Assembly (NCBI RefSeq): GCF_003058055.1
Contig: NZ_QBTZ01000001.1
Coordinates: forward strand, 3,056,001 to 3,120,000
Source of the DNA: Acidovorax sp. 107
Lineage (GTDB): Bacteria > Pseudomonadota > Gammaproteobacteria > Burkholderiales > Burkholderiaceae_C
Direction: 5' to 3'
DNA length: 64,000 bases
Shown: piece after piece, positions 44,106 through 53,207 of the stretch
Numbering within the stretch: position 1 is the first letter of the stretch
Layout: every line of letters starts with the position of its first letter
Translations under genes and position numbers: made by a program
The notes under the pieces: model-generated
What the model saw: the letters and a program-made list of their open reading frames with translations, nothing else
Told to the model about the DNA's origin: nothing
Databases searched by the model: none

Positions 44106-44824
44106 GCCACCACCTGCATCGGTATCTCCTGTTGATCGGGCTGTCCTGTGCGGGCCCCTTGGCATCGGCACAAGACGCTGCGCAAAAGCTCTACATCGGG
44201 GGCAGCCAGGGGTCTTCAGCAGGTACCTACACCTATGCCGGGCAGATCGTCCCCCTGGAGGGCGCGCAGGTGGGCCAAGGCTGGTTCCAGAAAACCGTGG
44301 CGAGCTGGCTGACCTACCAATACGACACCACGGTGGCGGGAGTGCCCACCGAGGCGAAAGCCGGTGCTGCGGGCATTGAGAGCGGCTGGGGGTACGCCTG
44401 GGACACCGCGCGCTTCAAAGGCGACGTGTCGCTCTCTCTGGGCCTGCGCAATACCCACCTGCGCCCGGCCGCAGTCCGGGCAGACGGTCAACACGGCACC
44501 CGCGTCACCCTGACACCACAAGTCGCCGCGCGCTATCTGCTCACCCCCCGGTGGGACGCCGACGTTCTCGCGTCGTACAGTGCAGGCACCCAAAGCAGCT
44601 TTACCCGAGCGCGCATGGGCGTTCGACCCGGCGACACCGAATGGCGCCTGGGGCTCGAGGCCACGCTGTCCGAGGGCAAGGACTACCGCACCCGGCAAAC
44701 GGGGGTATTCGCAGGTCGCAGCGTGGGATCTGGCTGGTTTCTGGAAGTCAACGCCGGCCAGGCACGGCCCAAGGATGGCAAAAGCACACCATACGTCGGC
44801 CTGTCTGCATCGCTCGTGCGATAG
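44102..44824 (+). CDS. bcsS: Cellulose biosynthesis protein BcsS, predicted outer-membrane beta protein
   Basis: A 240-residue protein with signal peptide (LLLIGLSCAGPLASA) and a mature part rich in alternating beta strands: AAGIESGWGYAWD, RFKGDVSLSLGLRNTH, RVTLTPQVAARYLL and a C-terminal STPYVGLSASLVR. Ending on a strand with hydrophobic alternation suits an outer-membrane barrel. It fits the BcsS family, whose function is not settled. No BcsC porin is encoded here, so BcsS could form or help the exit pore; that is inference. The ATG overlaps the bcsB stop. Confidence 0.8.
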   Translation: MSHHLHRYLLLIGLSCAGPLASAQDAAQKLYIGGSQGSSAGTYTYAGQIVPLEGAQVGQGWFQKTVASWLTYQYDTTVAGVPTEAKAGAAGIESGWGYAWDTARFKGDVSLSLGLRNTHLRPAAVRADGQHGTRVTLTPQVAARYLLTPRWDADVLASYSAGTQSSFTRARMGVRPGDTEWRLGLEATLSEGKDYRTRQTGVFAGRSVGSGWFLEVNAGQARPKDGKSTPYVGLSASLVR

Positions 44825-44825
44825 G

Positions 44826-44844
44826 CTGGCGCGTTTACCGCCAG
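44826..44844. terminator. Short hairpin between convergent bcsS and bcsZ
   Basis: CTGGCG (44826-44831) pairs with CGCCAG (44839-44844). The bcsZ stop codon lies in the loop and the bcsS stop is 2 bp to the left. There is no U-tract, so termination activity is uncertain. Confidence 0.35.
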
Positions 44845-46124
44845 GGAATCTGCAGCGCACCCTCCGCGCTGAATCGATACCGACCCTCCAGAGCCCCTTG
44901 CGCGAACAACGCCAGCACTTGGTCATAGTAGGTCGGAGGGTTTCCCAGCAACCCCGTCGCAAAGCGCGAGGCAGGGCAGCCAAGGGAGGGACGGGCGGCT
45001 GGTGCGGCCTGCCGCGTTGAACGCACCACAAGCGCCTGCTGTGCCTGGAGCAGCGCCGTCGCCCCGTGCGCCTTCAAGTACGGCAGAAGTGCGGCAGAAA
45101 AGCCGGGCGGCGCCACTCCGAGGCCAGAGCCGTCGTCCGTGCGAACCTTCTGCGGCGGCTGGGCATTGCCAGCAGCGAGCCAGTCCCGCATCCCCCGAAG
45201 CCCTTTCAACAGTTCAGGGCGGGCAGGATCGGCTCCATGCACCAAACCCGCCCACAGATACGCACGAATCGCGTCATAGCTGCCCAATGCCGGACTGGCG
45301 GCAGTGGCATGCCAGCCTCGGTGCTCACTGTATTCGACCCAATCAGGCACAAAGCCATGGGGTGTCATGGCACGCAGCATGGCGAGCGTGTTGGTGGTGA
45401 TCTCAGCCCAGGGGCCTTCGCCACGCAGCGCGGCCAAATAGCGCAACTGGTGGATCGGCAGATAGCTCGGGTTGAAACGCCAGCGGGCTGTGTCTGTCTG
45501 AAAGCCCTGGGGGGCGGGAAGCAGCATCCAGCCCAGGCCCGGCAGCCGCACCAGCTCCGAGGCTTCAATGCGCGCCAGCAACGATTGCCCCAACTGGCCG
45601 TAACTCGGCATGTTCCACAAGCGGGCTGCCTCCAGCAAGGTGTAGACAAGCCACAGGTCTGCGTCCGACGCAGGGTTGGCATCCACCAGCATCCACTCGC
45701 CACTGTCGTGCCGCCCCCAGCGCCATCCCGGGAGACGCGCTGTCAGGTCCCCCGCCGCCAGATGGCGCTCTGTCCAGCGCAGCAGCGTGTCAAAACGGCC
45801 TCGCTCATTGGCCACCAGACTGAAAAACAAGGCATAAGCCTGCCCTTCGGAGGTGGTGTAGCGCGTCTGGTGCTGGTCATCAATCACACGCCCATCGTCT
45901 TGCACAAAACGCGCCAGAAAGGCATCCCACAAAGGCCACGCGGGACACCGGGGCGCAGGCTCATGCAGGGGCGGCGGCGCAGCCGCAACCACCACCGGCC
46001 AGGCCAGACATCCAGCGGCCAGGCGACGGCGCCGAAGGTCCACCAGGGGCCGACCCGGGGGCACCTTCAGCGGAGACTCCCCACAGGTCCCAGCGTCGGC
46101 AGGCACCTGGGGAGTCTCTGGCAT
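44835..46124 (-). CDS. bcsZ: Endo-1,4-beta-glucanase, glycoside hydrolase family 8
   Basis: A 429-residue periplasmic cellulase that trims nascent glucan and is needed for normal cellulose export in other species. GH8 motifs: TTSEGQAYALFFSLVANERG with general acid E93, WRWGRHDSGEW, and DANPASDADLW (D154/D156). A hydrophobic stretch at residues 35-49 after RRRR acts as signal. ATG 46124 shares one base with the mnmA stop (TGATG); a GTG at 46043 would give a more normal signal peptide and is a real alternative. Unusually, it is not in the bcsABS operon but convergent to it and apparently transcribed from the mnmA promoter. Confidence 0.92.
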   Translation of the reverse strand: MPETPQVPADAGTCGESPLKVPPGRPLVDLRRRRLAAGCLAWPVVVAAAPPPLHEPAPRCPAWPLWDAFLARFVQDDGRVIDDQHQTRYTTSEGQAYALFFSLVANERGRFDTLLRWTERHLAAGDLTARLPGWRWGRHDSGEWMLVDANPASDADLWLVYTLLEAARLWNMPSYGQLGQSLLARIEASELVRLPGLGWMLLPAPQGFQTDTARWRFNPSYLPIHQLRYLAALRGEGPWAEITTNTLAMLRAMTPHGFVPDWVEYSEHRGWHATAASPALGSYDAIRAYLWAGLVHGADPARPELLKGLRGMRDWLAAGNAQPPQKVRTDDGSGLGVAPPGFSAALLPYLKAHGATALLQAQQALVVRSTRQAAPAARPSLGCPASRFATGLLGNPPTYYDQVLALFAQGALEGRYRFSAEGALQIPWR

Positions 46125-47230
46125 CACACCACGCCCGCAATCACACCGCCACCCAGGCACACGTCGCCGTCGTACAGCACTGCGCTCTGCCCCGGCGTCA
46201 CGGCCCACTGGGCTTCGGGGAACTGCAGCCCAAAACCGTCCGGCGCGGCCTCCAGCGTGCAGGCGGCATCCTGCTGGCGGTAGCGCGTCTTGGCGGCATA
46301 GGCGCCGGGTGTGGGCGTATGACCGGCGCACCAGCTCACGTCCTGCGCCACCAGACGGTGTGACAGCAGCCACGGGTGGTCGTGCCCCTGCACCACGCGC
46401 AGCGTGTTTTTTTCCAGGTCCTTGCGCGCCACGAACCAGGGCTCGTGCGCACCGCCACCCCGCTGTGCGCCCCTTTCTTTCACGCCGCCAATGCCCAGCC
46501 CCTGGCGCTGGCCCAGCGTGTAGAAACTCAGGCCCACGTGCTGGCCCAGCTTGCGTCCCCGGTCATCCAGGATGGGACCGGGCGCGTGGCTGATGTAGCG
46601 GTTGAGAAATTCACGGAACGGCCGCTCACCGATGAAGCAGATACCGGTCGAATCCTTCTTCTTGGCGTTGGGCAGGCCAATTTCCTCGGCAATGCGGCGC
46701 ACCTCGGTCTTGTGCAGCTCGCCCACGGGGAACAGCGTCTTGGACAGCTGGGCCTGGTTCAGGCGGTGCAGAAAGTAGCTCTGGTCCTTGCTCGGGTCCA
46801 GTCCCTTGAGCAGCTCGAACAGGCCAGATGTGGCGTTCTGGCGCGCGCGGGCGTAATGCCCGGTGGCGATCTTCTCCGCCCCCAGCCGCATGGCGTGGTC
46901 CAGAAAAGCCTTGAACTTGATCTCTGCGTTGCACAGCACATCGGGGTTGGGTGTGCGGCCCGCCTGGTACTCGCGCAGGAACTCCGCGAACACGCGGTCC
47001 TTGTAGTCGGCCGCGAAGTTCACATGCTCGATCTCGATACCGATCACGTCGGCCACGGCGGCTGCGTCCACGAAGTCGATGTTGGACGAGCAGTATTCGC
47101 TGTCGTCGTCATCTTCCCAGTTTTTCATGAAGATGCCGACGACCTCGTGGCCCTGCTGTTTGAGCAGGTAGGCGGTCACGGCCGAGTCCACCCCACCGGA
47201 CAGGCCAACAACGACCCTGTGTTTGTTCAT
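46124..47230 (-). CDS. mnmA: tRNA-specific 2-thiouridylase
   Basis: A 368-residue enzyme that makes the 2-thio group of s2U34 in tRNA for Lys, Glu and Gln. The PP-loop SGGVDS is at residues 11-16, catalytic C100 lies in TPNPDVLCN, and C198 in STGICFIGE. tRNA-binding segments GHYAR and the C-terminal barrel with [11 protein letters not shown] are complete. It stands upstream of bcsZ with a one-base overlap, which links a housekeeping translation gene to a cellulase by transcript. Confidence 0.97.
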   Translation of the reverse strand: MNKHRVVVGLSGGVDSAVTAYLLKQQGHEVVGIFMKNWEDDDDSEYCSSNIDFVDAAAVADVIGIEIEHVNFAADYKDRVFAEFLREYQAGRTPNPDVLCNAEIKFKAFLDHAMRLGAEKIATGHYARARQNATSGLFELLKGLDPSKDQSYFLHRLNQAQLSKTLFPVGELHKTEVRRIAEEIGLPNAKKKDSTGICFIGERPFREFLNRYISHAPGPILDDRGRKLGQHVGLSFYTLGQRQGLGIGGVKERGAQRGGGAHEPWFVARKDLEKNTLRVVQGHDHPWLLSHRLVAQDVSWCAGHTPTPGAYAAKTRYRQQDAACTLEAAPDGFGLQFPEAQWAVTPGQSAVLYDGDVCLGGGVIAGVV

Positions 47231-47278
47231 CCCCCGATTATCCCCGGCGCATTGCTACCACCCTCGTTGCGCCCGGAA

Positions 47279-47301
47279 TACCCGCCGTGGGACGGCGGGT
47301 A
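47279..47301. terminator. Strong hairpin between lctP and mnmA
   Basis: Arms TACCCGCCGT and its exact complement enclose GGG. It lies 22 bp after the lctP stop on the minus strand and 49 bp before mnmA. There is no clear U-tract, but it is the only structure that could separate the two transcripts. Confidence 0.5.
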
Positions 47302-47323
47302 GGGATGTCCACGCACCCAACCG

Positions 47324-48985
47324 CTATCGCACCACCATCGACGTGAAGGGCCATACGTAGGCCTGCAGGGTTACCAGCAGCCCGACCAGACAGGCCAGCG
47401 CGATCGAATGGAAGAAAACGAAGCGCAGGATGTCTCCTTCATGGTTGAACCAGCGGGTGGCGGTGGAGGCCACGACGATGGACTGCGCGTCGATCATCTT
47501 GCCCATCACGCCGCCCGAGCTGTTGGCCGCGCCCATGAGATTGGGCGAAAGACCCAGCTGCTCGGCAGCCACCTTCTGCATGCCTCCAAACAGCACGTTG
47601 GAGGCCGTGTCGGACCCGGTCAGCGCCACACCCAGCCACCCCATCAGGGTGCCGAAGAAGGGATACAGCACACCGGTGTTCGCGAATGCCAGTCCGAGGG
47701 TAGTGTCCGTGCCCGAGTAGCGGGTGAGCGTGCCCAGCGCCAGCATCAACACGATGGTGAGCAGCGAATAGCGCACCAGCCAGACGGTACGGAAGAACGT
47801 GCCGACGATGGCCACAGGGCTGTAGCGCATCAGCAAAGCGCTGATGAGTGCGGACAACAGGATGCCGGTGCCGGTGGCCGACAGCAGGTTCAGCGTGTAG
47901 ACCGCACCTTCCTTGGTGGGCTTGGGCACTACGGGGGGCATCTTCTCGATGAGGTTGTGCAGCCCGTCCATGGGAAAGGCCGGGGAGAAGATACCGTTGA
48001 GCCACGTCTTCACCGACGGCAGACCCCAGATAAACACACACACCGACAGAATCACCCAAGGCATCCACGCGTTGATCAGCTGGGCGCGCGAATAGCGCAC
48101 GGCCGGCTGTGCAGGCTTGGTTTCGCTGGCACTGGGGTCATGGCCCCGCATGGAGGGCGAAGTCCAGATCTTCTTCGGCTGCCACACGCGCAGGAACGCA
48201 ATCAAACTCGCCATGGAGATGATGGCCGCAATGATGTCCACCAGCTCGGGGCCGATGTAGTTGGAGACCAGGAACTGCGGAATGGCAAACGACACACCGG
48301 CCACCAGAATGGCAGGCCAGATCTCCCACATGGCCTTGCGCCCGGCAAATGCCCAGATCAGCCAGAACGGCACCAGCACCGAGAAGAAGGGCAACTGGCG
48401 GCCGATCATGGCCGTCACTTCCATCAGGTCGTAGCCATGCACCTTGGCCAGGGTGATCACTGGCGTGCCCAGGGCACCGAACGCCACGGGGGCCGTATTG
48501 GCAATCAACGACAGACCCGAGGCCGCCAGCGGCGAGAAACCCAGCCCGATCAGGATGGCGGCAGTGACCGCCACGGGCGTGCCAAAACCAGCGGCGCCCT
48601 CAAAGAACGCACCAAAGCAAAACGCAATCAGCAACAGCTGGATGCGGCGGTCTTCCGTGATGTTGGACAGCGAGTCCTGCAGCACCTTGAAGCTGCCGTT
48701 CTGCTCCGTGAGCTGGTGCAGAAAAATGATGTTCAGCACGATCCAGCCAATCGGCAGCAGCCCCGTGAAGCCGCCATACAAAGCGGCGCGACCGGCCATG
48801 TCGGCAGGCATGCCATAGGCGAAGATGGCCACCAACAGCGCCGCGATCAACCCCATGCCGGCGGCGATGTGGGCTTTGATGTGAAAGAAGCCCAGGGCGG
48901 CCAGCATGATGATCACCGGGATCGCGGCCAGCGCAGTGGACGCCACCATATTGCCCACCGGGTTGTAGATTTGTTGCCAGATCAT
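47324..48985 (-). CDS. lctP: L-lactate permease
   Basis: A 553-residue LctP-family carrier with about 13-14 transmembrane segments that takes up lactate, and often glycolate, with protons. Conserved blocks: FEGAAGFGTPVAVTAAILIG, LSLIANTAPVAFGALGTP and a C-terminal GSDTASNVLFGGMQK with GAANSSGGVMGKMID. GGAGACAGG upstream supports ATG 48985. It is divergent from a LysR gene 365 bp away, but no lactate dehydrogenase is nearby. Confidence 0.95.
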   Translation of the reverse strand: MIWQQIYNPVGNMVASTALAAIPVIIMLAALGFFHIKAHIAAGMGLIAALLVAIFAYGMPADMAGRAALYGGFTGLLPIGWIVLNIIFLHQLTEQNGSFKVLQDSLSNITEDRRIQLLLIAFCFGAFFEGAAGFGTPVAVTAAILIGLGFSPLAASGLSLIANTAPVAFGALGTPVITLAKVHGYDLMEVTAMIGRQLPFFSVLVPFWLIWAFAGRKAMWEIWPAILVAGVSFAIPQFLVSNYIGPELVDIIAAIISMASLIAFLRVWQPKKIWTSPSMRGHDPSASETKPAQPAVRYSRAQLINAWMPWVILSVCVFIWGLPSVKTWLNGIFSPAFPMDGLHNLIEKMPPVVPKPTKEGAVYTLNLLSATGTGILLSALISALLMRYSPVAIVGTFFRTVWLVRYSLLTIVLMLALGTLTRYSGTDTTLGLAFANTGVLYPFFGTLMGWLGVALTGSDTASNVLFGGMQKVAAEQLGLSPNLMGAANSSGGVMGKMIDAQSIVVASTATRWFNHEGDILRFVFFHSIALACLVGLLVTLQAYVWPFTSMVVR

Positions 48986-49350
48986 GGCCTGTCTCCGATC
49001 GGAAAGGGTTGAAGTGAGGAAATGCCGCCCCACGTCTTCTGCCTGGGGTCATGCATGCAGCTGGATTTTTCGGCAAAGCGTTCGCGCCTCCTTGAAATCA
49101 GTTCCACCAGCCATGCAATTAATTTCAAGCCCCCATCCTTCATAGGGAGTTACCGAACGGCTTGTTACCAGACTGCGCGTTTACCCGCAGACCCAGTGTC
49201 AGCCTGCTGCAAGTGCTGCGTTGCGCGGCCCTCACGCAGTCGCGAAGGAGTCTGGGTTGTGCGACGGGAATGGTGTATTCGCGCATCTGCGCGTCGCAGG
49301 CGCGGTGCGGGCGCGGTACAGGTACATTTCCGCATGACAAAAAGGGCGCC
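48986..49350. promoter_or_regulatory. 365-bp divergent region with inverted and direct repeats
   Basis: CTTGAAAT (49091-49098) and ATTTCAAG (49122-49129) form an 8-bp inverted repeat with a 23-bp spacer. GTTACC is repeated at 49149 and 49164. These are candidate regulator sites for lctP or the LysR gene. No small ORF with a ribosome site was found. Confidence 0.4.
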
Positions 49351-50343
49351 ATGGAACTGAGACAACTGCGCTATTTCGTGCGTGTGGTGGAGCAGGGCTC
49401 CATGAGCCGCGCTGCGCTGGACCTGGACGTGGTGCAGTCTGCGCTCAGCCAGCAGATCACCCGGCTGGAGAGCGAGCTGGCCACGCGGCTGCTGCAGCGC
49501 ACGCCGCGCGGCGTCACGCCCACCGAGGCGGGGCTGGCGTTCTTTCGCGAGGCGCAGCTCACCCTGCGCCATGCCGACCAGGCTGTGCGCGCGGCGCAGC
49601 AGGCGCGGCTGTCGGGCACCGTCACCGTGGGCCTGGCGCCCACCACCTCGGGCGTGCTGGGCCTGCCGCTGATGCAGGCCATGCGCACACGCTACCCCGA
49701 CGTGCGGCTGCACATGGTGGAGAGCATGTCGGGCCACCTCACGGCCATGCTGCATGCGCGCGAGCTGGACCTGGCCGTGTTGTTCGACACCCGCCTGCAC
49801 CAGGCGCAGCAGGCCAGCGGCGCGCGCCGCTGGGACATGGCACCGCTGCTGGAGGAGGACCTGTTCCTCATCTGCGCCCGTGACCGAGGGGAGGGCCCAG
49901 GCAACCCCCATGGCCGGCAGCTGCCGGAAACCATCACCGTCGCCGAGCTGGTGCAAGAGCCGCTGATCCTGCCCACCGGCCCACACGGCCTGCGCAGCAC
50001 GCTGGACACCGCCTTTGCCCGTGACCGCGTGGCGCCGCACGTGGTGCTGGAGGTGGACTCGCTTGCCATGGTGATGGCCGCCGTGGACGCCGGCCTGGGC
50101 TCCACCGTGCAGCCCTGGGCCGCCATGGGCCGCTACCCCGACGCGGCGGAGCGCTTTCAGTGCGCACGCCTCACCAACGCGCCCGCGCGCCGCGTCAACC
50201 TGCTGTGCAGCCTGCCCGACGAAGAGCTCTCGCCCGCCGCGCTGGCCGCGCGCGTGGTGCTGACGGACTGTGTGCGTGAACTGGTGACGACTGGCCAGTG
50301 GTTTGGCACGACATGGATCGGTGGGCAGGGCGCCTGCGCCTGA
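49351..50343 (+). CDS. LysR-family regulator of the tcu locus
   Basis: A 331-residue LysR protein: helix-turn-helix MSRAALDLDVVQSALSQQIT and LLQRTPRGVTPTEAG, then an effector domain with VTVGLAPTTSGVLGLPL and VDAGLGSTVQPWAA. It resembles Nac/CynR-type regulators. It is followed on the same strand by a perfect LysR-type dyad, a leader ORF and tcuA-tcuB, so it probably controls tricarballylate use. It could also act on lctP to its left. ATG 49351 was chosen because LRQLRYFV starts the fold. Confidence 0.93.
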   Translation: MELRQLRYFVRVVEQGSMSRAALDLDVVQSALSQQITRLESELATRLLQRTPRGVTPTEAGLAFFREAQLTLRHADQAVRAAQQARLSGTVTVGLAPTTSGVLGLPLMQAMRTRYPDVRLHMVESMSGHLTAMLHARELDLAVLFDTRLHQAQQASGARRWDMAPLLEEDLFLICARDRGEGPGNPHGRQLPETITVAELVQEPLILPTGPHGLRSTLDTAFARDRVAPHVVLEVDSLAMVMAAVDAGLGSTVQPWAAMGRYPDAAERFQCARLTNAPARRVNLLCSLPDEELSPAALAARVVLTDCVRELVTTGQWFGTTWIGGQGACA

Positions 50344-50360
50344 GTGGCCCCGCCACAGCC

Positions 50361-50375
50361 ATCACGATCCGTGAT
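50361..50375. promoter_or_regulatory. Perfect LysR-type dyad upstream of the tcu genes
   Basis: ATCACGATCCGTGAT has perfect 6-bp arms and the T-N11-A spacing (T362, A374). It lies 17 bp after the LysR stop and about 100 bp before the leader ORF start, where an activator site would be expected. Confidence 0.6.
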
Positions 50376-50473
50376 ACCCCCATGACCTGAACCTGCTGCA
50401 CAGCGGGTCTGCGTCTCCCTACAGTCGCCATCACCCCGATGAACGACACGGCGACCACGCCAGGAGACACCCC

Positions 50474-50539
50474 ATGGGCCCCACACCCCCTTCTTCATTC
50501 CCCCGCTCGCAGCACAACGTCGGGAGCCACCGGCCATGA
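50474..50539 (+). CDS. 21-residue leader ORF coupled to tcuA
   Basis: ATG 50474 is preceded by CAGGAG with 7-base spacing, the best ribosome site in the locus. The peptide reads MGPTPPSSFPRSQHN then VGSHRP, and its stop overlaps the tcuA start as ATGA (50536-50539). Translation of the leader would deliver ribosomes to tcuA. The run of Pro codons near the start could slow ribosomes. No homologue is known to me; it may equally be a fossil of an upstream start. Confidence 0.5.
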   Translation: MGPTPPSSFPRSQHNVGSHRP

Positions 50540-52002
50540 GCGGCGATGCTGTGGTCGATGTGCTGGTCATCGGCGGCGGCAATGCCGCCCTGTGCGCCAC
50601 CCTAATGGCACGCGAGGCGGGCGCCAGCGTGCTGCTGCTCGAATCGGCCCCACGCGCCTGGCGCGGCGGCAATTCCGCCCACACGCGCAACCTGCGCTGC
50701 ATGCACGATGCGCCGCAGGACGTGCTGGTCGATGCCTACCCCGAAGAAGAATTCTGGCAGGACCTGCTCAAGGTGACGGGCGGCCTCACCAACGAGCACC
50801 TGGCGCGCCTGGTGATCCGCGAGTCGAGCACCTGCCGGCCCTGGATGCGCCGCCACGGCGTGCACTTTCAGCCCGCGCTGGCGGGCACGCTGCACGTGGC
50901 ACGCACCAACGCGTTCTTCATGGGTGGCGGCAAGGCGCTGGTCAATGCGTACTACCGCAGCGCCGAGCAACTGGGCGTGCAGGTCCGCTACGAGGCGCCC
51001 GTGGAGCGCATCGAGATGGACGGCCGCCGCTTCGTTGCCGCCCACCTGGCGAGCGGCGAGCGCATTGCCGCCAAGAGTTGCGTGCTGGCCGCCGGCGGCT
51101 TTGAATCGAACCGCGAATGGCTGCGCGAAGCCTGGGGCCAGAACGAGCGCGGCGAGTGGCCGGCCGACAACTTCCTGATCCGCGGCACGGCCTACAACAA
51201 GGGCGTGTTGCTCAAGCACCTGCTGGACGACCATGGCGCCGACCGCATCGGCGACCCCACGCAGGCGCACATGGTGGCCATCGACGCGCGCGCGCCGCTG
51301 TACGACGGCGGCATCTGCACACGCATCGACTGCGTGTCGCTGGGCGTGGTGGTCAACCGCCATGGCGAGCGTTTCTACGACGAGGGCGAGGACTTCTGGC
51401 CCAAACGCTATGCCATCTGGGGCCGCCTGGTGGCGCAGCAGCCGGGGCAGATCGGCTACTCCATCATCGACAGCAAGGCGATTGGCCGCTTCATGCCGCC
51501 CGTGTTTCCGGGCGTCAAGGCCGATACCCTGCCCGAGCTGGCGCAGAAGCTTGGCCTGCCCGTGGACACGTTCACGCACACGCTCGATGCCTACAACGCC
51601 GCCTGCCGCGTGGGCCGGTTTGACCACACGACGCTGGACGACTGCCACACCGAAGGCGTGGCGCCCGCCAAGACGCACTGGGCCCGGCCCATCGACACCG
51701 GGCCGTTCTACGGCTATGCGCTCAAGCCTGGCGTCACCTTCACCTACCTGGGCCTGCACACCGACGACACGGCTGCGGTGCGCTTCAACAACCAGCCCAG
51801 CCCCAACCTGTTTGTGGCCGGCGAAATGATGGCCGGCAACGTGCTTGGCAAGGGCTACACCGCCGGCGTGGGCATGAGCATTGGCACCGCGTTTGGCCGC
51901 ATTGCGGGCACGCAGGCAGCTTTGGCCTCCAAACGCCCGGTAGCGCTAGTCGAAAATGCCTCAAACGCTACAAAACAAGGAGCAAACCATGCAAACGCTT
52001 GA
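50536..52002 (+). CDS. tcuA: FAD-dependent tricarballylate dehydrogenase TcuA-type flavoprotein
   Basis: A 488-residue flavoprotein: N-terminal FAD dinucleotide-binding motif [20 protein letters not shown] with acceptor E in LLLESAPRA, a substrate-domain [16 protein letters not shown], and C-terminal [20 protein letters not shown] completing the FAD site. TcuA oxidises tricarballylate to cis-aconitate and passes electrons to TcuB. The last 25 residues ([20 protein letters not shown]) are encoded by a reversed dispersed repeat and look added. The stop lies 14 bp inside tcuB. Confidence 0.9.
   Translation: MSGDAVVDVLVIGGGNAALCATLMAREAGASVLLLESAPRAWRGGNSAHTRNLRCMHDAPQDVLVDAYPEEEFWQDLLKVTGGLTNEHLARLVIRESSTCRPWMRRHGVHFQPALAGTLHVARTNAFFMGGGKALVNAYYRSAEQLGVQVRYEAPVERIEMDGRRFVAAHLASGERIAAKSCVLAAGGFESNREWLREAWGQNERGEWPADNFLIRGTAYNKGVLLKHLLDDHGADRIGDPTQAHMVAIDARAPLYDGGICTRIDCVSLGVVVNRHGERFYDEGEDFWPKRYAIWGRLVAQQPGQIGYSIIDSKAIGRFMPPVFPGVKADTLPELAQKLGLPVDTFTHTLDAYNAACRVGRFDHTTLDDCHTEGVAPAKTHWARPIDTGPFYGYALKPGVTFTYLGLHTDDTAAVRFNNQPSPNLFVAGEMMAGNVLGKGYTAGVGMSIGTAFGRIAGTQAALASKRPVALVENASNATKQGANHANA
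51921..51980. repeat. Dispersed TAGCGCTA-type repeat, copy 5, reversed, inside the tcuA 3' end
   Basis: Read on the minus strand: TTGTTTTGTAGCG, a variable part, then GACTAGCGCTACCGGG and GTTTGG, close to copy 4. It encodes the tcuA C-terminus and ends at the tcuB ribosome site (AAGGAG, 51977-51982). Confidence 0.65.
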
Positions 52003-53170
52003 GGCCCTGACGCGCGACGCCCGGGCGCTGGCGAACGGCGACATCGTGCTCTCTGCGCCCGAAACCGAAGTGGCGCGCCAGCTGCAGATCTGCAACGCCT
52101 GCCGCTACTGTGAAGGCTTTTGCGCCGTTTTCCCGGCCATGACGCGGCGGCTGGAGTTCAGCAAGGCCGACATCCACTTCATCGCCAACCTGTGCCACAA
52201 CTGCGGCGCCTGCCTGCACGCGTGCCAGTACGCGCCGCCGCACGAGTTTGCGGTGAACATCCCCCAGGCCATGGCCCAGGTGCGCGGCCAGACCTATGCC
52301 GACTACGCCTGGCCGCCCGCGCTGGGCCAGCTCTACCAGCGCAACGGCCTCACGTTGGCGCTGGCGCTGGTCGCAGGGCTCACGCTGTTCCTGCTGCTGG
52401 CCGTTGCACTGCATGGCCAGGGCATCGCCGCGCTGTGGCAGGCCCCCGTGGGCGGCTTCTACGGCATCTTCCCGCACAACCTGCTGGTGGGCCTGTTCGC
52501 ACCCGTCTTTCTGTTTGCCGTGCTGGCGCTGGGCCTGGGCGTGCGCCGCTTCTGGCGCGATGTGACGCCCGCCACCAGCGGCGCGCCGCTGAGCGCCCCC
52601 GCCACGGCCGAGGCCACCGACGCCGTTCTGCGCCTCAAATACCTGGACGGCGGCCACGGCGACGGCTGCCACAACGAGGACGATGCCTACACCCTGTCGC
52701 GCAGGCGCATGCACCACCTCACGTTCTACGGGTTCATGCTGTGTTTTGCGGCCACCAGCGTGGCCACGCTGTACCACTACCTGCTGGGCGCGCCCGCACC
52801 GTACGACCTGCCCAGCCTGCCCAAGCTGCTGGGCGGCGTGGGTGGCATCAGCCTGGCGATGGGCACCGCAGGCCTGTGGCGGCTGAACCTGCGCCGCCAC
52901 CCGCAACACGGCGACGCCGCGCAAAAGCCCATGGACCGCGCCTTCATTGCCCTGCTGTTCCTCACCGCCACCAGCGGCCTGGCCTTGTGGGCCGTGCGCG
53001 GCACCGCCGCCCTGCCGCCGCTGCTGTGCCTGCACCTGGGCGCGGTGATGGCACTGTTTGCCACCATGCCCTACGGCAAGTTTGCGCACGGCATCTTCCG
53101 CACCGCATCGCTGCTGCGCCATGCGGTGGAAAAGCGCCAGCCCAACCCCATCGGCCTCGGTTCCGATTGA
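51989..53170 (+). CDS. tcuB: Tricarballylate/citrate utilisation protein TcuB, membrane iron-sulfur protein
   Basis: A 393-residue protein with two 4Fe-4S ligand sets near the N-terminus (C35, C38, C41, C45 in [12 protein letters not shown]69, C72, C75, C79 in [11 protein letters not shown]). About six membrane helices follow, including [18 protein letters not shown] and [18 protein letters not shown] with candidate heme histidines. It re-oxidises TcuA and sends electrons to the quinone pool. AAGGAG at 51977 precedes ATG 51989. It is translated from inside the end of tcuA. Confidence 0.9.
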   Translation: MQTLEALTRDARALANGDIVLSAPETEVARQLQICNACRYCEGFCAVFPAMTRRLEFSKADIHFIANLCHNCGACLHACQYAPPHEFAVNIPQAMAQVRGQTYADYAWPPALGQLYQRNGLTLALALVAGLTLFLLLAVALHGQGIAALWQAPVGGFYGIFPHNLLVGLFAPVFLFAVLALGLGVRRFWRDVTPATSGAPLSAPATAEATDAVLRLKYLDGGHGDGCHNEDDAYTLSRRRMHHLTFYGFMLCFAATSVATLYHYLLGAPAPYDLPSLPKLLGGVGGISLAMGTAGLWRLNLRRHPQHGDAAQKPMDRAFIALLFLTATSGLALWAVRGTAALPPLLCLHLGAVMALFATMPYGKFAHGIFRTASLLRHAVEKRQPNPIGLGSD

Positions 53171-53207
53171 TCCCCGCACCCCACCACCCACGATGAAGGA
53201 GACCCCC

